The notes beneath the pieces are model-generated. The model searched no databases, was not told the origin of the DNA, and was given only the letters and a program-made list of their open reading frames with translations. The translations under genes were made by a program, and so were the position numbers. This document shows positions 16,404 to 25,507 of a DNA stretch of 64,000 nt, one piece after another. Within the stretch, counting starts at the first letter, position 1; each line of letters opens with the position of its first letter. This DNA comes from Pseudomonadota bacterium (lineage in GTDB: Bacteria > Pseudomonadota > Alphaproteobacteria > Caulobacterales > Caulobacteraceae), in assembly GCA_023451375.1 (NCBI GenBank), contig JAEXZS010000085.1:13666-77665 (forward strand), written 5' to 3'.

Positions 16404-17401
16404 ACCGCGCCCAAGCCTTCGCCGCCAACGCCCCGCTGATGGGGGTTCCCGGCGGCGAGCCTCCGCCCGGGGGGCAGGGCGACTGGTTCCGCGGCGCCGG
16501 CGGCATGCGCCTGCGCGCCGCCCTGTGGACGCCTTCGGCCAGCGTGGCCAAGACGCCGCGCGGCACCGTCGTGCTCAGCCCCGGTCGCACCGAACCGATC
16601 GAGAAATATTACGAGCTGATCGGCAACCTTCTGGCGCGCGGCTGGTGCGTGCTGGCCCACGACTGGCGCGGCCAAGGACTGTCGGCCCGCCTGCTGCCCG
16701 ACCGACTGAAGGGCCACGCCCGCGCGGTGGAGGAGTTCCTGGACGACTACGGCCGGCTGCTCGACGCCTACGAGGCGCGCCTGCCCAAACCCTGGATCAT
16801 GATCGGCCATTCGATGGGCGGCTGCCTGAACCTGCTGACGCTGGAGAACGGCGAGGCCCGGTTCGCCGCCGCCCTGCTGTCCAGTCCCATGCTCCGGGTG
16901 AAGACCGGCAAGCGTTCAATGTGGTCGGTCAAGCTGGCCCTGCGCTGGAACATTCGCCACGGCAAGGCCGGCGACTATGTGCTCGATGACGCCGACGACC
17001 CCTTCGATCACGAGTTCGAGGGCAACACCCTGACCTCGGACGCCGCCCGCTACGAGCTATGGCGGCAGCAGCTCTACGCCTGCCCGCATTTGGCGGTCGG
17101 CGCGCCGACCTACGGCTGGCTGGCCTTCGCCATCGACGCCGGCGAGCGGGCGCTGAAGCCGCGCGCCCTCAAGAGCGTGAAGATCCCCGTCACTATCGTC
17201 CAGGCCGACCAGGACGAGCTGGTCTGGAAGCAGACCAACCGCTGGGCCGCCAAGCGGCTCGAGCGCGGCCGCTACGTCGAGGTGCCGGGCGCCCGGCACG
17301 AGGTCATCATGGAGGCCGACGACATGCGCGCCGTCTTCCTGCAGGAATTCGACGCCATGGCGGATACGGCGGCGCCTGTTCTGAAGACTGCCGGCGGGTA
17401 G
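16400..17401 (+). CDS. Alpha/beta hydrolase, monoacylglycerol-lipase / lysophospholipase-like
   Basis: Serine hydrolase of 333 residues (Hydrolase_4 family) starting at a GTG that overlaps the previous stop (GTGA), so translation is probably coupled. Motifs: TVVLSPGRTEPIEKYYE at the first strand, VLAHDWRGQGLS, then GHSMGGCLNLL as nucleophile elbow. The acid is near QADQDELV and the catalytic His is in PGARHEVIMEAD. This is the PldB/MGL pattern. It is cytosolic by sequence, unlike the two exported proteins before it. Confidence 0.9.
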   Translation: MNRAQAFAANAPLMGVPGGEPPPGGQGDWFRGAGGMRLRAALWTPSASVAKTPRGTVVLSPGRTEPIEKYYELIGNLLARGWCVLAHDWRGQGLSARLLPDRLKGHARAVEEFLDDYGRLLDAYEARLPKPWIMIGHSMGGCLNLLTLENGEARFAAALLSSPMLRVKTGKRSMWSVKLALRWNIRHGKAGDYVLDDADDPFDHEFEGNTLTSDAARYELWRQQLYACPHLAVGAPTYGWLAFAIDAGERALKPRALKSVKIPVTIVQADQDELVWKQTNRWAAKRLERGRYVEVPGARHEVIMEADDMRAVFLQEFDAMADTAAPVLKTAGG

Positions 17402-17508
17402 CCGCCGGCGGTCTGTGGACGACGGTCATGGGCCCTCGGTGGGCTGACGCGCCCCGTCGATGGTGCTAGACGCCGCGCCATCCCTCTCCAGCCTCCACGG
17501 ACGCCGCC

Positions 17509-19113
17509 ATGCCCGCCGCTCCCGACTTTCCGCCCGCCCCTGACCGGGTCAGGCCGCAGCGCGCCCTGATCTCCCTGTCCGACAAGGCGGGGCTGGAGGA
17601 GGCCGCCCGCGCCTTGGCCGGACTGGGCGTCGAACTGGTCTCGACGGGCGGCACCAAGGCGGCGATCGAGAAGATGGGCCTGCCGGTGAAGGACGTTGCC
17701 GACCTGACCGGCTTCCCGGAGATGATGGACGGACGGGTCAAGACCCTGCACCCGGTGGTGCACGGCGGCCTGCTGGGCGTGCGCAACGCCCCGGCCCACG
17801 CCGCCGCCATGGAGGCGCACGACATCGACCCTATCGATATCGTCTGGATCGACCTCTATCCGTTCGAGAAGACGGTGGAAGCCGGCGGCGTCTTCGAGGC
17901 CGCCATCGAGAACATCGACATCGGCGGCCCGGCCATGATCCGCTCGGGCTCCAAGAACCACGGCCATGTCGCCGTGGCGGTGGACAGCGAGTCCATCGGC
18001 CTGATCCTCGAGGCTCTTCAGGCGGGCGGATCGACCGACCTGCCGCTGAGGAAGCGTCTGGCCGCCCGCGCCTTCGCCCGCACCGCCGCCTATGACGCCG
18101 CCGTCTCTGCCTGGTTCGCCGGTCAGCTGAACGACGCCGCCCCGGCGCGCAAGTCGATCGCCGGAACCCTGGCCCAGACGCTGCGCTATGGCGAGAACCC
18201 CCACCAGACCGGCGCCTTCTACAGGACCGGCGAGAAGCGCCCGGGCGTGGCCCACGCCACGCAGGTTCAGGGCAAGGAGCTGGGCTACAACAACATCGCC
18301 GACGCCGACGCCGCGTATGAGCTGGTGGCCGAGTTCGAGGCGCCGGCCTGCGTCATCGTCAAGCACGCCAATCCCTGCGGCGTGGCGATTGGCAAGGATT
18401 TGTCGGAAGCCTACGCCCGCGCTCTTGAATGCGACGCCGTCTCGGCCTTCGGCGGCGTCATCGCCGTCAACCGCCCGCTGAACGGGCACGACGCCCGCGC
18501 CATCACCGGCATCTTCACCGAGGTGGTCATCGCGCCGGGCGCCGACGACGAGGCGCGTCAGGTCTTCGCCGCCAAGAAGAACCTGCGCCTGCTGATCACC
18601 GACGGCCTGCCGGACCCCCACGGCCCTGGCGAGGTGTTCCGCTCGGTCGCCGGCGGCTTCCTGGTCCAGAGCCGGGATCGCAGCCTGATCAAGCCGTCGG
18701 ACCTGAAGATCGTCACCCGCCGCCAGCCGACCCCGACCGAAATCCAGGACATGCTGTTCGCCTTCACCGTGGCCAAGCACGTCAAGTCCAACGCGATCGT
18801 CTACGCCAAGGACGGCCAGACCGCGGGCATCGGCGCCGGCCAGATGAACCGCCGCGACTCGGCCCGCATCGCCGCCATCCGTGCGCGCGAGGCCGGCGAG
18901 GCCAAGGGTCTGGCCCATTCGCTGGCGGAAGGATCGGCCTGCGCGTCCGAGGCCTTCTTCCCCTTCGCCGACGGCCTGCTGGAAGCCGTCACGGCGGGCG
19001 CCACGGCGGTGATCCAGCCCGGCGGCTCGATCCGCGACGACGAGGTCATCGCCGCCGCGGACGAGCGCGACATCGCCATGGCCTTCACCGGGGTGCGCGT
19101 GTTCCGGCACTGA
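17509..19113 (+). CDS. purH: Bifunctional AICAR transformylase / IMP cyclohydrolase
   Basis: Enzyme of 534 residues catalysing the last two steps of purine synthesis, AICAR to FAICAR to IMP. The N-terminal MGS-like cyclohydrolase domain (about 15-160) has RALISLSDKAGLEE and MDGRVKTLHPVVHGG. The C-terminal transformylase domain has RYGENPHQTGAFY, VKHANPCGVA and DAVSAFGGV, and ends SDEV-like RDDEVIAAADERDIAMAFTGVRVFRH, the usual end. The length is typical. It is monocistronic and followed by a strong hairpin. Confidence 0.98.
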   Translation: MPAAPDFPPAPDRVRPQRALISLSDKAGLEEAARALAGLGVELVSTGGTKAAIEKMGLPVKDVADLTGFPEMMDGRVKTLHPVVHGGLLGVRNAPAHAAAMEAHDIDPIDIVWIDLYPFEKTVEAGGVFEAAIENIDIGGPAMIRSGSKNHGHVAVAVDSESIGLILEALQAGGSTDLPLRKRLAARAFARTAAYDAAVSAWFAGQLNDAAPARKSIAGTLAQTLRYGENPHQTGAFYRTGEKRPGVAHATQVQGKELGYNNIADADAAYELVAEFEAPACVIVKHANPCGVAIGKDLSEAYARALECDAVSAFGGVIAVNRPLNGHDARAITGIFTEVVIAPGADDEARQVFAAKKNLRLLITDGLPDPHGPGEVFRSVAGGFLVQSRDRSLIKPSDLKIVTRRQPTPTEIQDMLFAFTVAKHVKSNAIVYAKDGQTAGIGAGQMNRRDSARIAAIRAREAGEAKGLAHSLAEGSACASEAFFPFADGLLEAVTAGATAVIQPGGSIRDDEVIAAADERDIAMAFTGVRVFRH

Positions 19114-19116
19114 TGT

Positions 19117-19176
19117 CTGAAGAGGGGCGCTAACGCTCGCGACGCGGTCGCTCGCTGCTTGAGCGCCCCTCTTCAG
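19117..19176. terminator. Hairpin between convergent purH and the SIP gene
   Basis: A perfect 15-bp stem (19117-19131 with 19162-19176, arm CTGAAGAGGGGCGCT) encloses a 30-nt loop that contains its own 5-bp hairpin (GCGAC/GTCGC). It lies right after the purH stop and covers the stop codon of the convergent siderophore-interacting protein. It lacks a long U-run on either strand but is placed to end both transcripts. Confidence 0.6.
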
Positions 19177-19982
19177 TCCTCGATGACCTCATGGGCGCCG
19201 ACCGCGCCTTGGCGCCAGTAGCCCGCCGCCTTCATCGCCCTGGGGCTGAACCCCATCGACAGCGCCTTGGCCCGCAGGGTCTTGGCCACGGCGGATTCGG
19301 CCGCGATCCAGACATAGGCGTCGGCCCGGTCGACGGCCGCCAAGGCCGTGCCCATCGCCGCCTCCAGGCCTTCCGACCGGGCGCGAGGACGCCCGTTCCG
19401 CTCGACCCACACGACGGTCAGATCGCCGGCGCCGCCCAGCGGCAGACGCGACGCTGCATCGTCCACCTCGACAATCGCCAGCGCGCGGACGCCGACCGGC
19501 AGTTCCTCCAGCCGCCGCGCAATGGCGGGCAGGGCGGTCTCATCGCCGATCAGCACATGATCGGCGAAGGCGCTCGGCACGATGAAGGACCCGCGCGGCC
19601 CGCCGACGCCGACCACGGCGCCGGGTGTCGCGCCTTCCGCCCATTCCGTCGCCGGGCCGCCGTGGCCGGTGACGAAGTCGATCGTCAGCCTGCGGTTCGC
19701 CGCGTCGAAGGCGCGCGGCGTATAGTCGCGCGCGACCGGACGCGGCTCCGGAAACACCGGGCCGTCGGGGCCGAGAGTCGGCAGGGTCAGGGCCTGGCCC
19801 GGCGCGACCGGGAACAGCTTCACATGGTCGTCGAAGCCCAGGGAGACGAAGCCGCCCAAATCCTCACCCTCCAGCACGATCCGCCGCATCGTCGGGCCCA
19901 GGTCCTCGACCGAGGCGACCGTCAGCGTACGGAACTTCAGTTCGTGGCGGACGCGGCGAGGGACGCGCAGGGTCGTGCTCAT
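19173..19982 (-). CDS. Siderophore-interacting protein, NADPH-dependent ferric-siderophore reductase (YqjH/ViuB type)
   Basis: Cytosolic flavoprotein of 269 residues that reduces ferric chelates to release Fe(II). The FAD domain (about 15-130) has RDYTPR and the glycine-rich GVGGPRGSF. The SIP C-terminal domain has GDETALPAIARRLEELP, YVWIAAESA and the end motif RAMKAAGYWRQGA. It overlaps the upstream PadR gene by 4 bp. This pair matches E. coli YqjH and its regulator YqjI, but as an operon rather than as divergent genes. Confidence 0.93.
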   Translation of the reverse strand: MSTTLRVPRRVRHELKFRTLTVASVEDLGPTMRRIVLEGEDLGGFVSLGFDDHVKLFPVAPGQALTLPTLGPDGPVFPEPRPVARDYTPRAFDAANRRLTIDFVTGHGGPATEWAEGATPGAVVGVGGPRGSFIVPSAFADHVLIGDETALPAIARRLEELPVGVRALAIVEVDDAASRLPLGGAGDLTVVWVERNGRPRARSEGLEAAMGTALAAVDRADAYVWIAAESAVAKTLRAKALSMGFSPRAMKAAGYWRQGAVGAHEVIED

Positions 19983-20587
19983 GCCTTCTCCACCCGGTCG
20001 GCGGCCTCGGCCAGGATGTCGGCGATGGCCTGGACCTGGGCCTCGGTCAGGGCGGTCTCGCCGGCTAGGCGGTCGTGGATCGTCGAGCGCAGGCGGCCGA
20101 TCGCCTCCTGGATCGCCTCGGGCCGCATGGCGCGGGCGGAGAACTTGTCCATCACCGCCTGGACGGCGGTCAGGGCGTCGGCGTTCTCGGCCAGCAGGGC
20201 GCGGCCCGTCTCGGTGATCGAATACAGTTTCTTGCCGCCCTGGGTCTCGGATGTCAGGGCGCCCATCTCCTCCAGCAGGGTCAGGCTGGGGTAGATGACG
20301 CCGGGGCTGGGCGAATAGGCGCCGCCCAGCTTCGTCTCCACCGCCTTGATCAGCTCATAGCCGTGGCTGGGCTTCTCCGCGATCAGCGACAGCAGCAGCC
20401 AGCGCAGCGTCCCGTGATCGAACAGCCGACCGCCGCCGCGCCGCCCGTGACCGCGCCCGCCGCCTTCGCCGCGTTCCCAGCTCCGGTCGAAGCCGCCGCG
20501 CATGCCGCGCTTAAAGTCATGGCCGAACCAGCCGTGCTTCTCGCCGCATCCCTCGCGGCGGTGATGAAAGATCCCCTTGGATCGCAT
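19979..20587 (-). CDS. PadR-family metal-responsive repressor, YqjI-like
   Basis: Protein of 202 residues. The start MRSKGIFHHRREGCGEKHGW is supported by AAGGA 7 bases upstream. The N-terminal His/Cys/Gly/Arg-rich tail, about 50 residues, resembles the nickel/iron-binding tail of E. coli YqjI. The PadR winged helix follows: HGTLRWLLLSLIAEKPSHGYELIKAVE, SPSPGVIYPSLTLLEEMGAL and GKKLYSITETG. A C-terminal dimer helix closes it. It probably represses its own operon, including the ferric reductase, through the palindrome just upstream. Confidence 0.88.
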   Translation of the reverse strand: MRSKGIFHHRREGCGEKHGWFGHDFKRGMRGGFDRSWERGEGGGRGHGRRGGGRLFDHGTLRWLLLSLIAEKPSHGYELIKAVETKLGGAYSPSPGVIYPSLTLLEEMGALTSETQGGKKLYSITETGRALLAENADALTAVQAVMDKFSARAMRPEAIQEAIGRLRSTIHDRLAGETALTEAQVQAIADILAEAADRVEKA

Positions 20588-20601
20588 TGGTGCTTCCTTT
20601 T

Positions 20602-20635
20602 CGATATATCTATTCACGAGCATTCAGATATATCG
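20602..20635. promoter_or_regulatory. Operator of the PadR/ferric reductase operon
   Basis: Perfect 10-bp inverted repeat CGATATATCT (20602-20611) and AGATATATCG (20626-20635) with a 14-bp spacer. It starts 15 bp upstream of the padR start codon in an AT-rich patch. Spacing of about two and a half turns and position fit autoregulation by a PadR dimer. It also lies 60 bp upstream of the divergent dienelactone hydrolase gene. Confidence 0.6.
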
Positions 20636-20694
20636 ATCTGTCGAGGCGATCAAGAGGGCTGGCGTTTGCGCCCGAGACGCGGCGTAACTGGCGC

Positions 20695-21444
20695 ATGGAC
20701 GACCTGACGCAACGCTGGGCCCGGCTGGCGCCGCACATGACCATCGTAGGACCGGAAGACGACCGTCCCCGGCCCGCCGTGCTGATGTTCCACGGCTGCG
20801 GCGGCCTTCGGGATCATCTGCCGCGCTACGCCGAGGCGGCCGGCGCGGCGGGTTGGCGCGCCTTCATCATCGATTCCTACGCCCCTCGGGGTTGGGGCCG
20901 CGCCTTCACCCTGACCGCCGTCTGCACCGGCCTGGCGCTGCGCGGGTATGAGCGGGCGGGCGACGTGCTGGCGGCCATCCACGGCGTCTCGGCGCGAGGA
21001 GATGTCGACGCGTCCCGCCTGGTGCTGGCCGGCTGGAGCCACGGCGGCTGGTCGATCATGGAGATGATGAGCGCCGCGCCGCAGCCCAACACCATGGGCG
21101 TGGCCGATCCCGCCTCGGCCGATCTGTCGGGGGTGCGTGCGGTCTGGCTGGCCTACCCCTATGTCGGGCCGTTCGCCTTCAACAAGATGAAGCCCTGGCG
21201 GCATTGCCCGAAAGTGCTGGCCGTCACCTGCAGCCGCGACCACCTGACCACCGTCCGCAACGCCGAACAGGTCAACGCCATGATCCGAAACTGCGGCGCC
21301 GAGGTCGAGAGCTGGATCGCCGAGGCCACCCATGCCTTCGACGAGCCGACCAACAACGGCCCCATGCGGCATCATCCCGCTCTGGCGGAAGAGGCGCTGA
21401 TCCGCTTCCGCGCCTTCCTGACGGACGCCGCGCCGCACGGCTGA
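20695..21444 (+). CDS. Dienelactone hydrolase family protein
   Basis: Alpha/beta hydrolase of 249 residues; the start chosen is MDDLTQRWARL at 20695, since the frame upstream runs through the PadR operator. Motifs: VLMFHGCGGLRDHLPRYA, then nucleophile elbow GWSHGGW (Ser rather than the Cys of classic dienelactone hydrolase), acid near TCSRDHLT, and catalytic His in EATHAFDEP. GLALRGYERAGDVLAAI is typical of the exported/cytosolic DLH-like subgroup. The substrate is unknown. It is divergent from padR and could respond to the same operator. Confidence 0.85.
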   Translation: MDDLTQRWARLAPHMTIVGPEDDRPRPAVLMFHGCGGLRDHLPRYAEAAGAAGWRAFIIDSYAPRGWGRAFTLTAVCTGLALRGYERAGDVLAAIHGVSARGDVDASRLVLAGWSHGGWSIMEMMSAAPQPNTMGVADPASADLSGVRAVWLAYPYVGPFAFNKMKPWRHCPKVLAVTCSRDHLTTVRNAEQVNAMIRNCGAEVESWIAEATHAFDEPTNNGPMRHHPALAEEALIRFRAFLTDAAPHG

Positions 21445-21484
21445 AAAGATCCTCCGGGCGCCGCCTTGACGTGGTGGTGTTCAC

Positions 21485-21501
21485 GTAACAATTGATGTTA
21501 C
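21485..21501 (+). promoter_or_regulatory. Palindrome touching the Rrf2 start codon
   Basis: GTAACA-ATTGA-TGTTAC, a perfect 6-bp inverted repeat, ends at the base before the ATG of the Rrf2 gene. It is probably the autoregulatory site. Because it fills the space where a Shine-Dalgarno would be, the mRNA may be leaderless or start very close to the ATG. Confidence 0.5.
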
Positions 21502-22008
21502 ATGAAGCGAGACACACGGCTCTCCAACATCCTCCACGCCCTGTTGCACATGGCCGAGCATGAGGCGCGGCATGGCGCGCCGATGACCTCGGACCAGCTG
21601 GCCGTCTGCCTTTCGACCAATCCGGTGGTGGTGCGCCGCACCCTGTCCGGCCTGCGGGAACAGGGGCTGGTGGCGTCGGAAAAGGGCCACGGCGGCGGCT
21701 GGCGGCTGACCCGGCCGCTGGATCAGGTGACCCTGGGCCAGGTCAACGCAGCGCTGCGCGAACCCGGGCTGTTTCCCGAGACGCCGCCGGTCGAGGCCGA
21801 CGGTTGCCTGGTCGAGGCGGCGGTCAACGACGCCTTGTCCGACACCTACGCCGCCGCGCGCGCCCTGCTGGTCACGCGGCTCGACTCGATCACCCTGGCC
21901 GATCTGGCGGCGGACTTCTCGCGCCGGATGGCCGCCCATCCTGAAAGGGGCAGGCTTCATGCTCACCATCACCACGCGCGCGGACCGGGCAAGCCCGATG
22001 CCCCATGA
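21502..22008 (+). CDS. Rrf2-family transcriptional regulator
   Basis: Protein of 168 residues. The winged helix begins directly at RLSNILHALLHMAEHE and continues with MTSDQLAVCLSTNPVVVRRTLSGLREQGLV and KGHGGGWRLTRP. IscR and NsrR carry three cysteines in the 90-105 region; only one is found here (EADGCLVEA), so an Fe-S cluster is unlikely and a thiol or other signal more likely. The tail is His-rich (LHAHHHHARG). It overlaps the following flavoprotein gene by 11 bp, which is probably its regulated partner. Confidence 0.88.
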   Translation: MKRDTRLSNILHALLHMAEHEARHGAPMTSDQLAVCLSTNPVVVRRTLSGLREQGLVASEKGHGGGWRLTRPLDQVTLGQVNAALREPGLFPETPPVEADGCLVEAAVNDALSDTYAAARALLVTRLDSITLADLAADFSRRMAAHPERGRLHAHHHHARGPGKPDAP

Positions 22009-22903
22009 CGCCGTCATCATCGGCGGCTCCTACGCCGGCCTGTCCGCCGCCCTGCAGCTGGTCCGCGCGCGTCGGCGCGTGCTGGTGATCGACGACGGCC
22101 GCCCGCGCAACCGCTTCGCCGCTCGCGCTCATGGCGTCCTGGCCAACGACGGTCGGCCGGGCGCCGAGATCGCCGCCGCCGCCCGCGCCCAGGTCGCCGC
22201 CTATCCCACCGCCGCCTTCCGCATGGCCGAGGCGGTGGCGGTCGATCGGATCGAGGGCGGCTTCTCCGTCGCCTTCGCCGACGGGACGAAGACCAGGGGC
22301 CGCCGCCTGCTGCTGGCCCATGGGGTCGAGGACGTCCTGGCCGACATCCCCGGCGTGAAGGAACGCTGGGGCCGTACCGCCCTGCATTGCCCCTGGTGCC
22401 ACGGCTACGAAATCGGCGGCGGCCCCATCGGGGTGCTGGGCCGGGGAGAGCATGCGGTGCAGTACGCCGCGACCGTCGCTGAATGGGGCGACGTCACCCT
22501 GTTCATGGGCCTGGATGAGGGCCTGTCGCCCGAGGATGCGCACCTGCTGTATCGCCGGGGCGTGACCATAGAACCGACGCCGATTGAACGGCTGGAGGGC
22601 GAGGCGCCGACCCTGACCGGCGCGCGTCTGGCGGACGGCCGTTTCGTTCCGCTGAAGGCCATCTTCGTCGGCGCCAGTGTCCGCGTCGCCAGCCCCTTCG
22701 CCGAAAGCCTGGGCTGCGAGATGACAGACACGCCGATGGGCCGTGTCGTGAAGGCCGACGCCATGCAGCAGACGACCCAGCCCGGCGTCTTCGCCGCCGG
22801 CGATCTGGCGCGCGCGGCGTCCAACATCACGCTGGCGACATCCGACGGCATGATCGCCGCCCACGCCCTGTTCCGTTCGCTGGTGGAGGAAGAGGCGGGC
22901 TGA
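21998..22903 (+). CDS. Thioredoxin-reductase-like NAD(P)/FAD oxidoreductase
   Basis: Protein of 301 residues from MPHDAVIIGG; an upstream ATG at 21959 with GGGG before it is an alternative. FAD-binding: AVIIGGSYAGLSAALQL. The redox-active disulfide is CPWCHGYEIGG, as in TrxR-like and GliT-like enzymes. The NADPH site is near GVLGRGEHAVQYA and the second FAD motif is GVFAAGDLARAASN. It lacks the exact thioredoxin-docking features, so it may reduce a small thiol or act as an oxidase. It is coupled to the Rrf2 gene. Confidence 0.9.
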   Translation: MPHDAVIIGGSYAGLSAALQLVRARRRVLVIDDGRPRNRFAARAHGVLANDGRPGAEIAAAARAQVAAYPTAAFRMAEAVAVDRIEGGFSVAFADGTKTRGRRLLLAHGVEDVLADIPGVKERWGRTALHCPWCHGYEIGGGPIGVLGRGEHAVQYAATVAEWGDVTLFMGLDEGLSPEDAHLLYRRGVTIEPTPIERLEGEAPTLTGARLADGRFVPLKAIFVGASVRVASPFAESLGCEMTDTPMGRVVKADAMQQTTQPGVFAAGDLARAASNITLATSDGMIAAHALFRSLVEEEAG

Positions 22904-22957
22904 CCTCTCCGTCATTCCGGGTTTCGCGGCGCCAATTCCCGAACTGACGGATGGCCC

Positions 22958-23422
22958 TCAGCCGACGGCGGCATCGACGGTGATGGTCGAGCGCACCGAA
23001 TGGGCCATGTCGCAGTGTTCGTGCGCCTGATGGTGCAGGGCGTCGAGCTCGGCTTGGTCCGGCTGACGGCCCGAGAAGACGGCGACGGGCCGCAGCGTCA
23101 CCCGGGCCAGGTAGCGCTTACCGGTCTCGTCGCGGTCCAGCTCGCCGGACGCGGCGTCGCGGTAGGAATCGACCACCAGGTCCGCATGCGCCGCGAAGGC
23201 CAGGAACCACAGCATGTGGCAGCTGGACAGCGAGGCGATCATCGCCTCCTCCGGATCGACGGCCGAGGCGTCGGACATCGGCACGGGCACGCTGGCCGGC
23301 GCGGACGAGGCGGGCACGACCGCACCGCCGTCGAAGGTCCAGCGGTGGGCGCGGCTGTAGCGCTTGTCGACGAAAGGCTGATCGCCCCGCTTCCATTCGA
23401 TGGTCGCCCGGTGCGCGCTCAT
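22958..23422 (-). CDS. OsmC/Ohr-family peroxiredoxin-like protein
   Basis: Protein of 154 residues. The two family cysteines are in SSCHMLWFL (about 69) and HEHCDMAHSV (about 137). DPEEAMIASLSSCHM is the OsmC helix motif. The subgroup resembles the single-domain OsmC proteins that reduce organic hydroperoxides with thiol reductants. It sits among the thiol-redox flavoprotein and a GNAT gene and starts 14 bp after the GNAT stop, so the two are probably one transcript. Confidence 0.92.
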   Translation of the reverse strand: MSAHRATIEWKRGDQPFVDKRYSRAHRWTFDGGAVVPASSAPASVPVPMSDASAVDPEEAMIASLSSCHMLWFLAFAAHADLVVDSYRDAASGELDRDETGKRYLARVTLRPVAVFSGRQPDQAELDALHHQAHEHCDMAHSVRSTITVDAAVG

Positions 23423-23436
23423 GCCCGTCTCCTCTG

Positions 23437-24129
23437 TCAGTCGGCCAGGATCGTATAGAGCATCTGCGCGCGAACCTCGAAGCCCAGCGAGCGATAGAAG
23501 GCGATGGTCCTCCCGTGATCGGCGAAGGCGTGCAGGAAGGCCGCCTCGCCCGAGGCCAGGATTTCCCCGACCACCGCCCGCGACAACGCCGCCGCCAGCC
23601 CCTGGCCGCGATGATCGGGATGAGTGCAGACGCCGCTCAGTTCGGTGAAGCCGTCCACGCGCAGCCGCCGCCCGGCCATGGCGATCAGTTCGCCGTCGCG
23701 CTTCGCGCCGATGAACGGCCCCAGCCGCCGCGTCCGCGACCGGAAGGGACCGGGCCTGGTTAGGGTCGCCAGCGCCAGCATGGCTGGACCGTCGGTCTCG
23801 GTCAGGGTCTCATACGCCAGGCTCGACCCGCCGGGCGTCAGTTCGGTCGCCGTCATCTGCACCAGGGCCACGCGGCGTGCGACGCCGACGCCCTCCGGCA
23901 GGACATCGACCATGGGCCCGCCCACCGCTTCGACCAGACCGGCGCCGGGATGGCGATGCGCCAATTCCGTCAGGCGCGCTCGGCTCTCGGGCGAGGCGTC
24001 GGCGGCGGCCAGGAAGACCCCGACCTCCGGGTCGATGCGCACGGCGCGCACGTCCGAGTCGGGCGTCGCGAACGGAGACAACCGGGTGGTCAGGGCGTTC
24101 CAGACGGCGCGGTCGAGGGGATGGCTCAT
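23437..24129 (-). CDS. GNAT-family N-acetyltransferase
   Basis: Protein of 230 residues. The C-terminal GNAT core (about 125-225) has GVCTHPDHRGQGLAAALSRAVVGEI, which contains the acetyl-CoA motif RGQGLA, then AFLHAFADHGRTIAFYRSLGFEV. The N-terminal 120 residues are a less conserved extension seen in FR47-type acetyltransferases. The substrate is unknown. It is upstream of osmC on the same strand. Confidence 0.9.
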   Translation of the reverse strand: MSHPLDRAVWNALTTRLSPFATPDSDVRAVRIDPEVGVFLAAADASPESRARLTELAHRHPGAGLVEAVGGPMVDVLPEGVGVARRVALVQMTATELTPGGSSLAYETLTETDGPAMLALATLTRPGPFRSRTRRLGPFIGAKRDGELIAMAGRRLRVDGFTELSGVCTHPDHRGQGLAAALSRAVVGEILASGEAAFLHAFADHGRTIAFYRSLGFEVRAQMLYTILAD

Positions 24130-24208
24130 GGCCGACGATCTAGGCGTCGACGGCCGAAGGCGGAATGGCCCGAAGCGACGCCGCGTCCGGAAACCGCCGT
24201 CTCCCTTT

Positions 24209-24322
24209 CGTCATCCTCGGGCTTGACCCGAGGATCAGACGTGTTTCCCCATCCCGTAGGAACGGCCTTCACCTCATAGGCGCGCCTATGATCCGACCCT
24301 CGGGTCAAGCCCGACGGTGACG
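24209..24322. repeat. Inverted pair of palindromic intergenic repeats
   Basis: First unit at 24209-24240 holds the hairpin ATCCTCGGG-CTTGA-CCCGAGGAT. A second, diverged unit in opposite orientation spans about 24290-24322 (core CTCGGGTCAAGCCCGA). Between them is a 16-bp perfect palindrome, CATAGGCGCGCCTATG (24275-24290). Units of this GTCATCCTCGGGCTTGACCCGAGGATC type are common non-coding repeats in alphaproteobacteria. The paired layout resembles a REP doublet. Confidence 0.75.
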
Positions 24323-24335
24323 GAGGCGTGGAAGC

Positions 24336-25385
<1,050 letters not shown>

Positions 25386-25507
25386 GGTTCGGGTCTCGAA
25401 GGGTCAAGGTCAGGCATGGCGAAGGGAACGGCGTTCAGCCGCGCCATCGCCATCCGGAGGGGAAGCCCGAAGTCGTCATGGTCTCGCGCTTATCGGTTCG
25501 CGGTTCG

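Noticed and set aside
17272..19110. Open frame of 612 codons on the minus strand
   Set aside because: It mirrors purH, which has all its motifs. The antisense translation is rich in Gly/Arg/Val without any domain.
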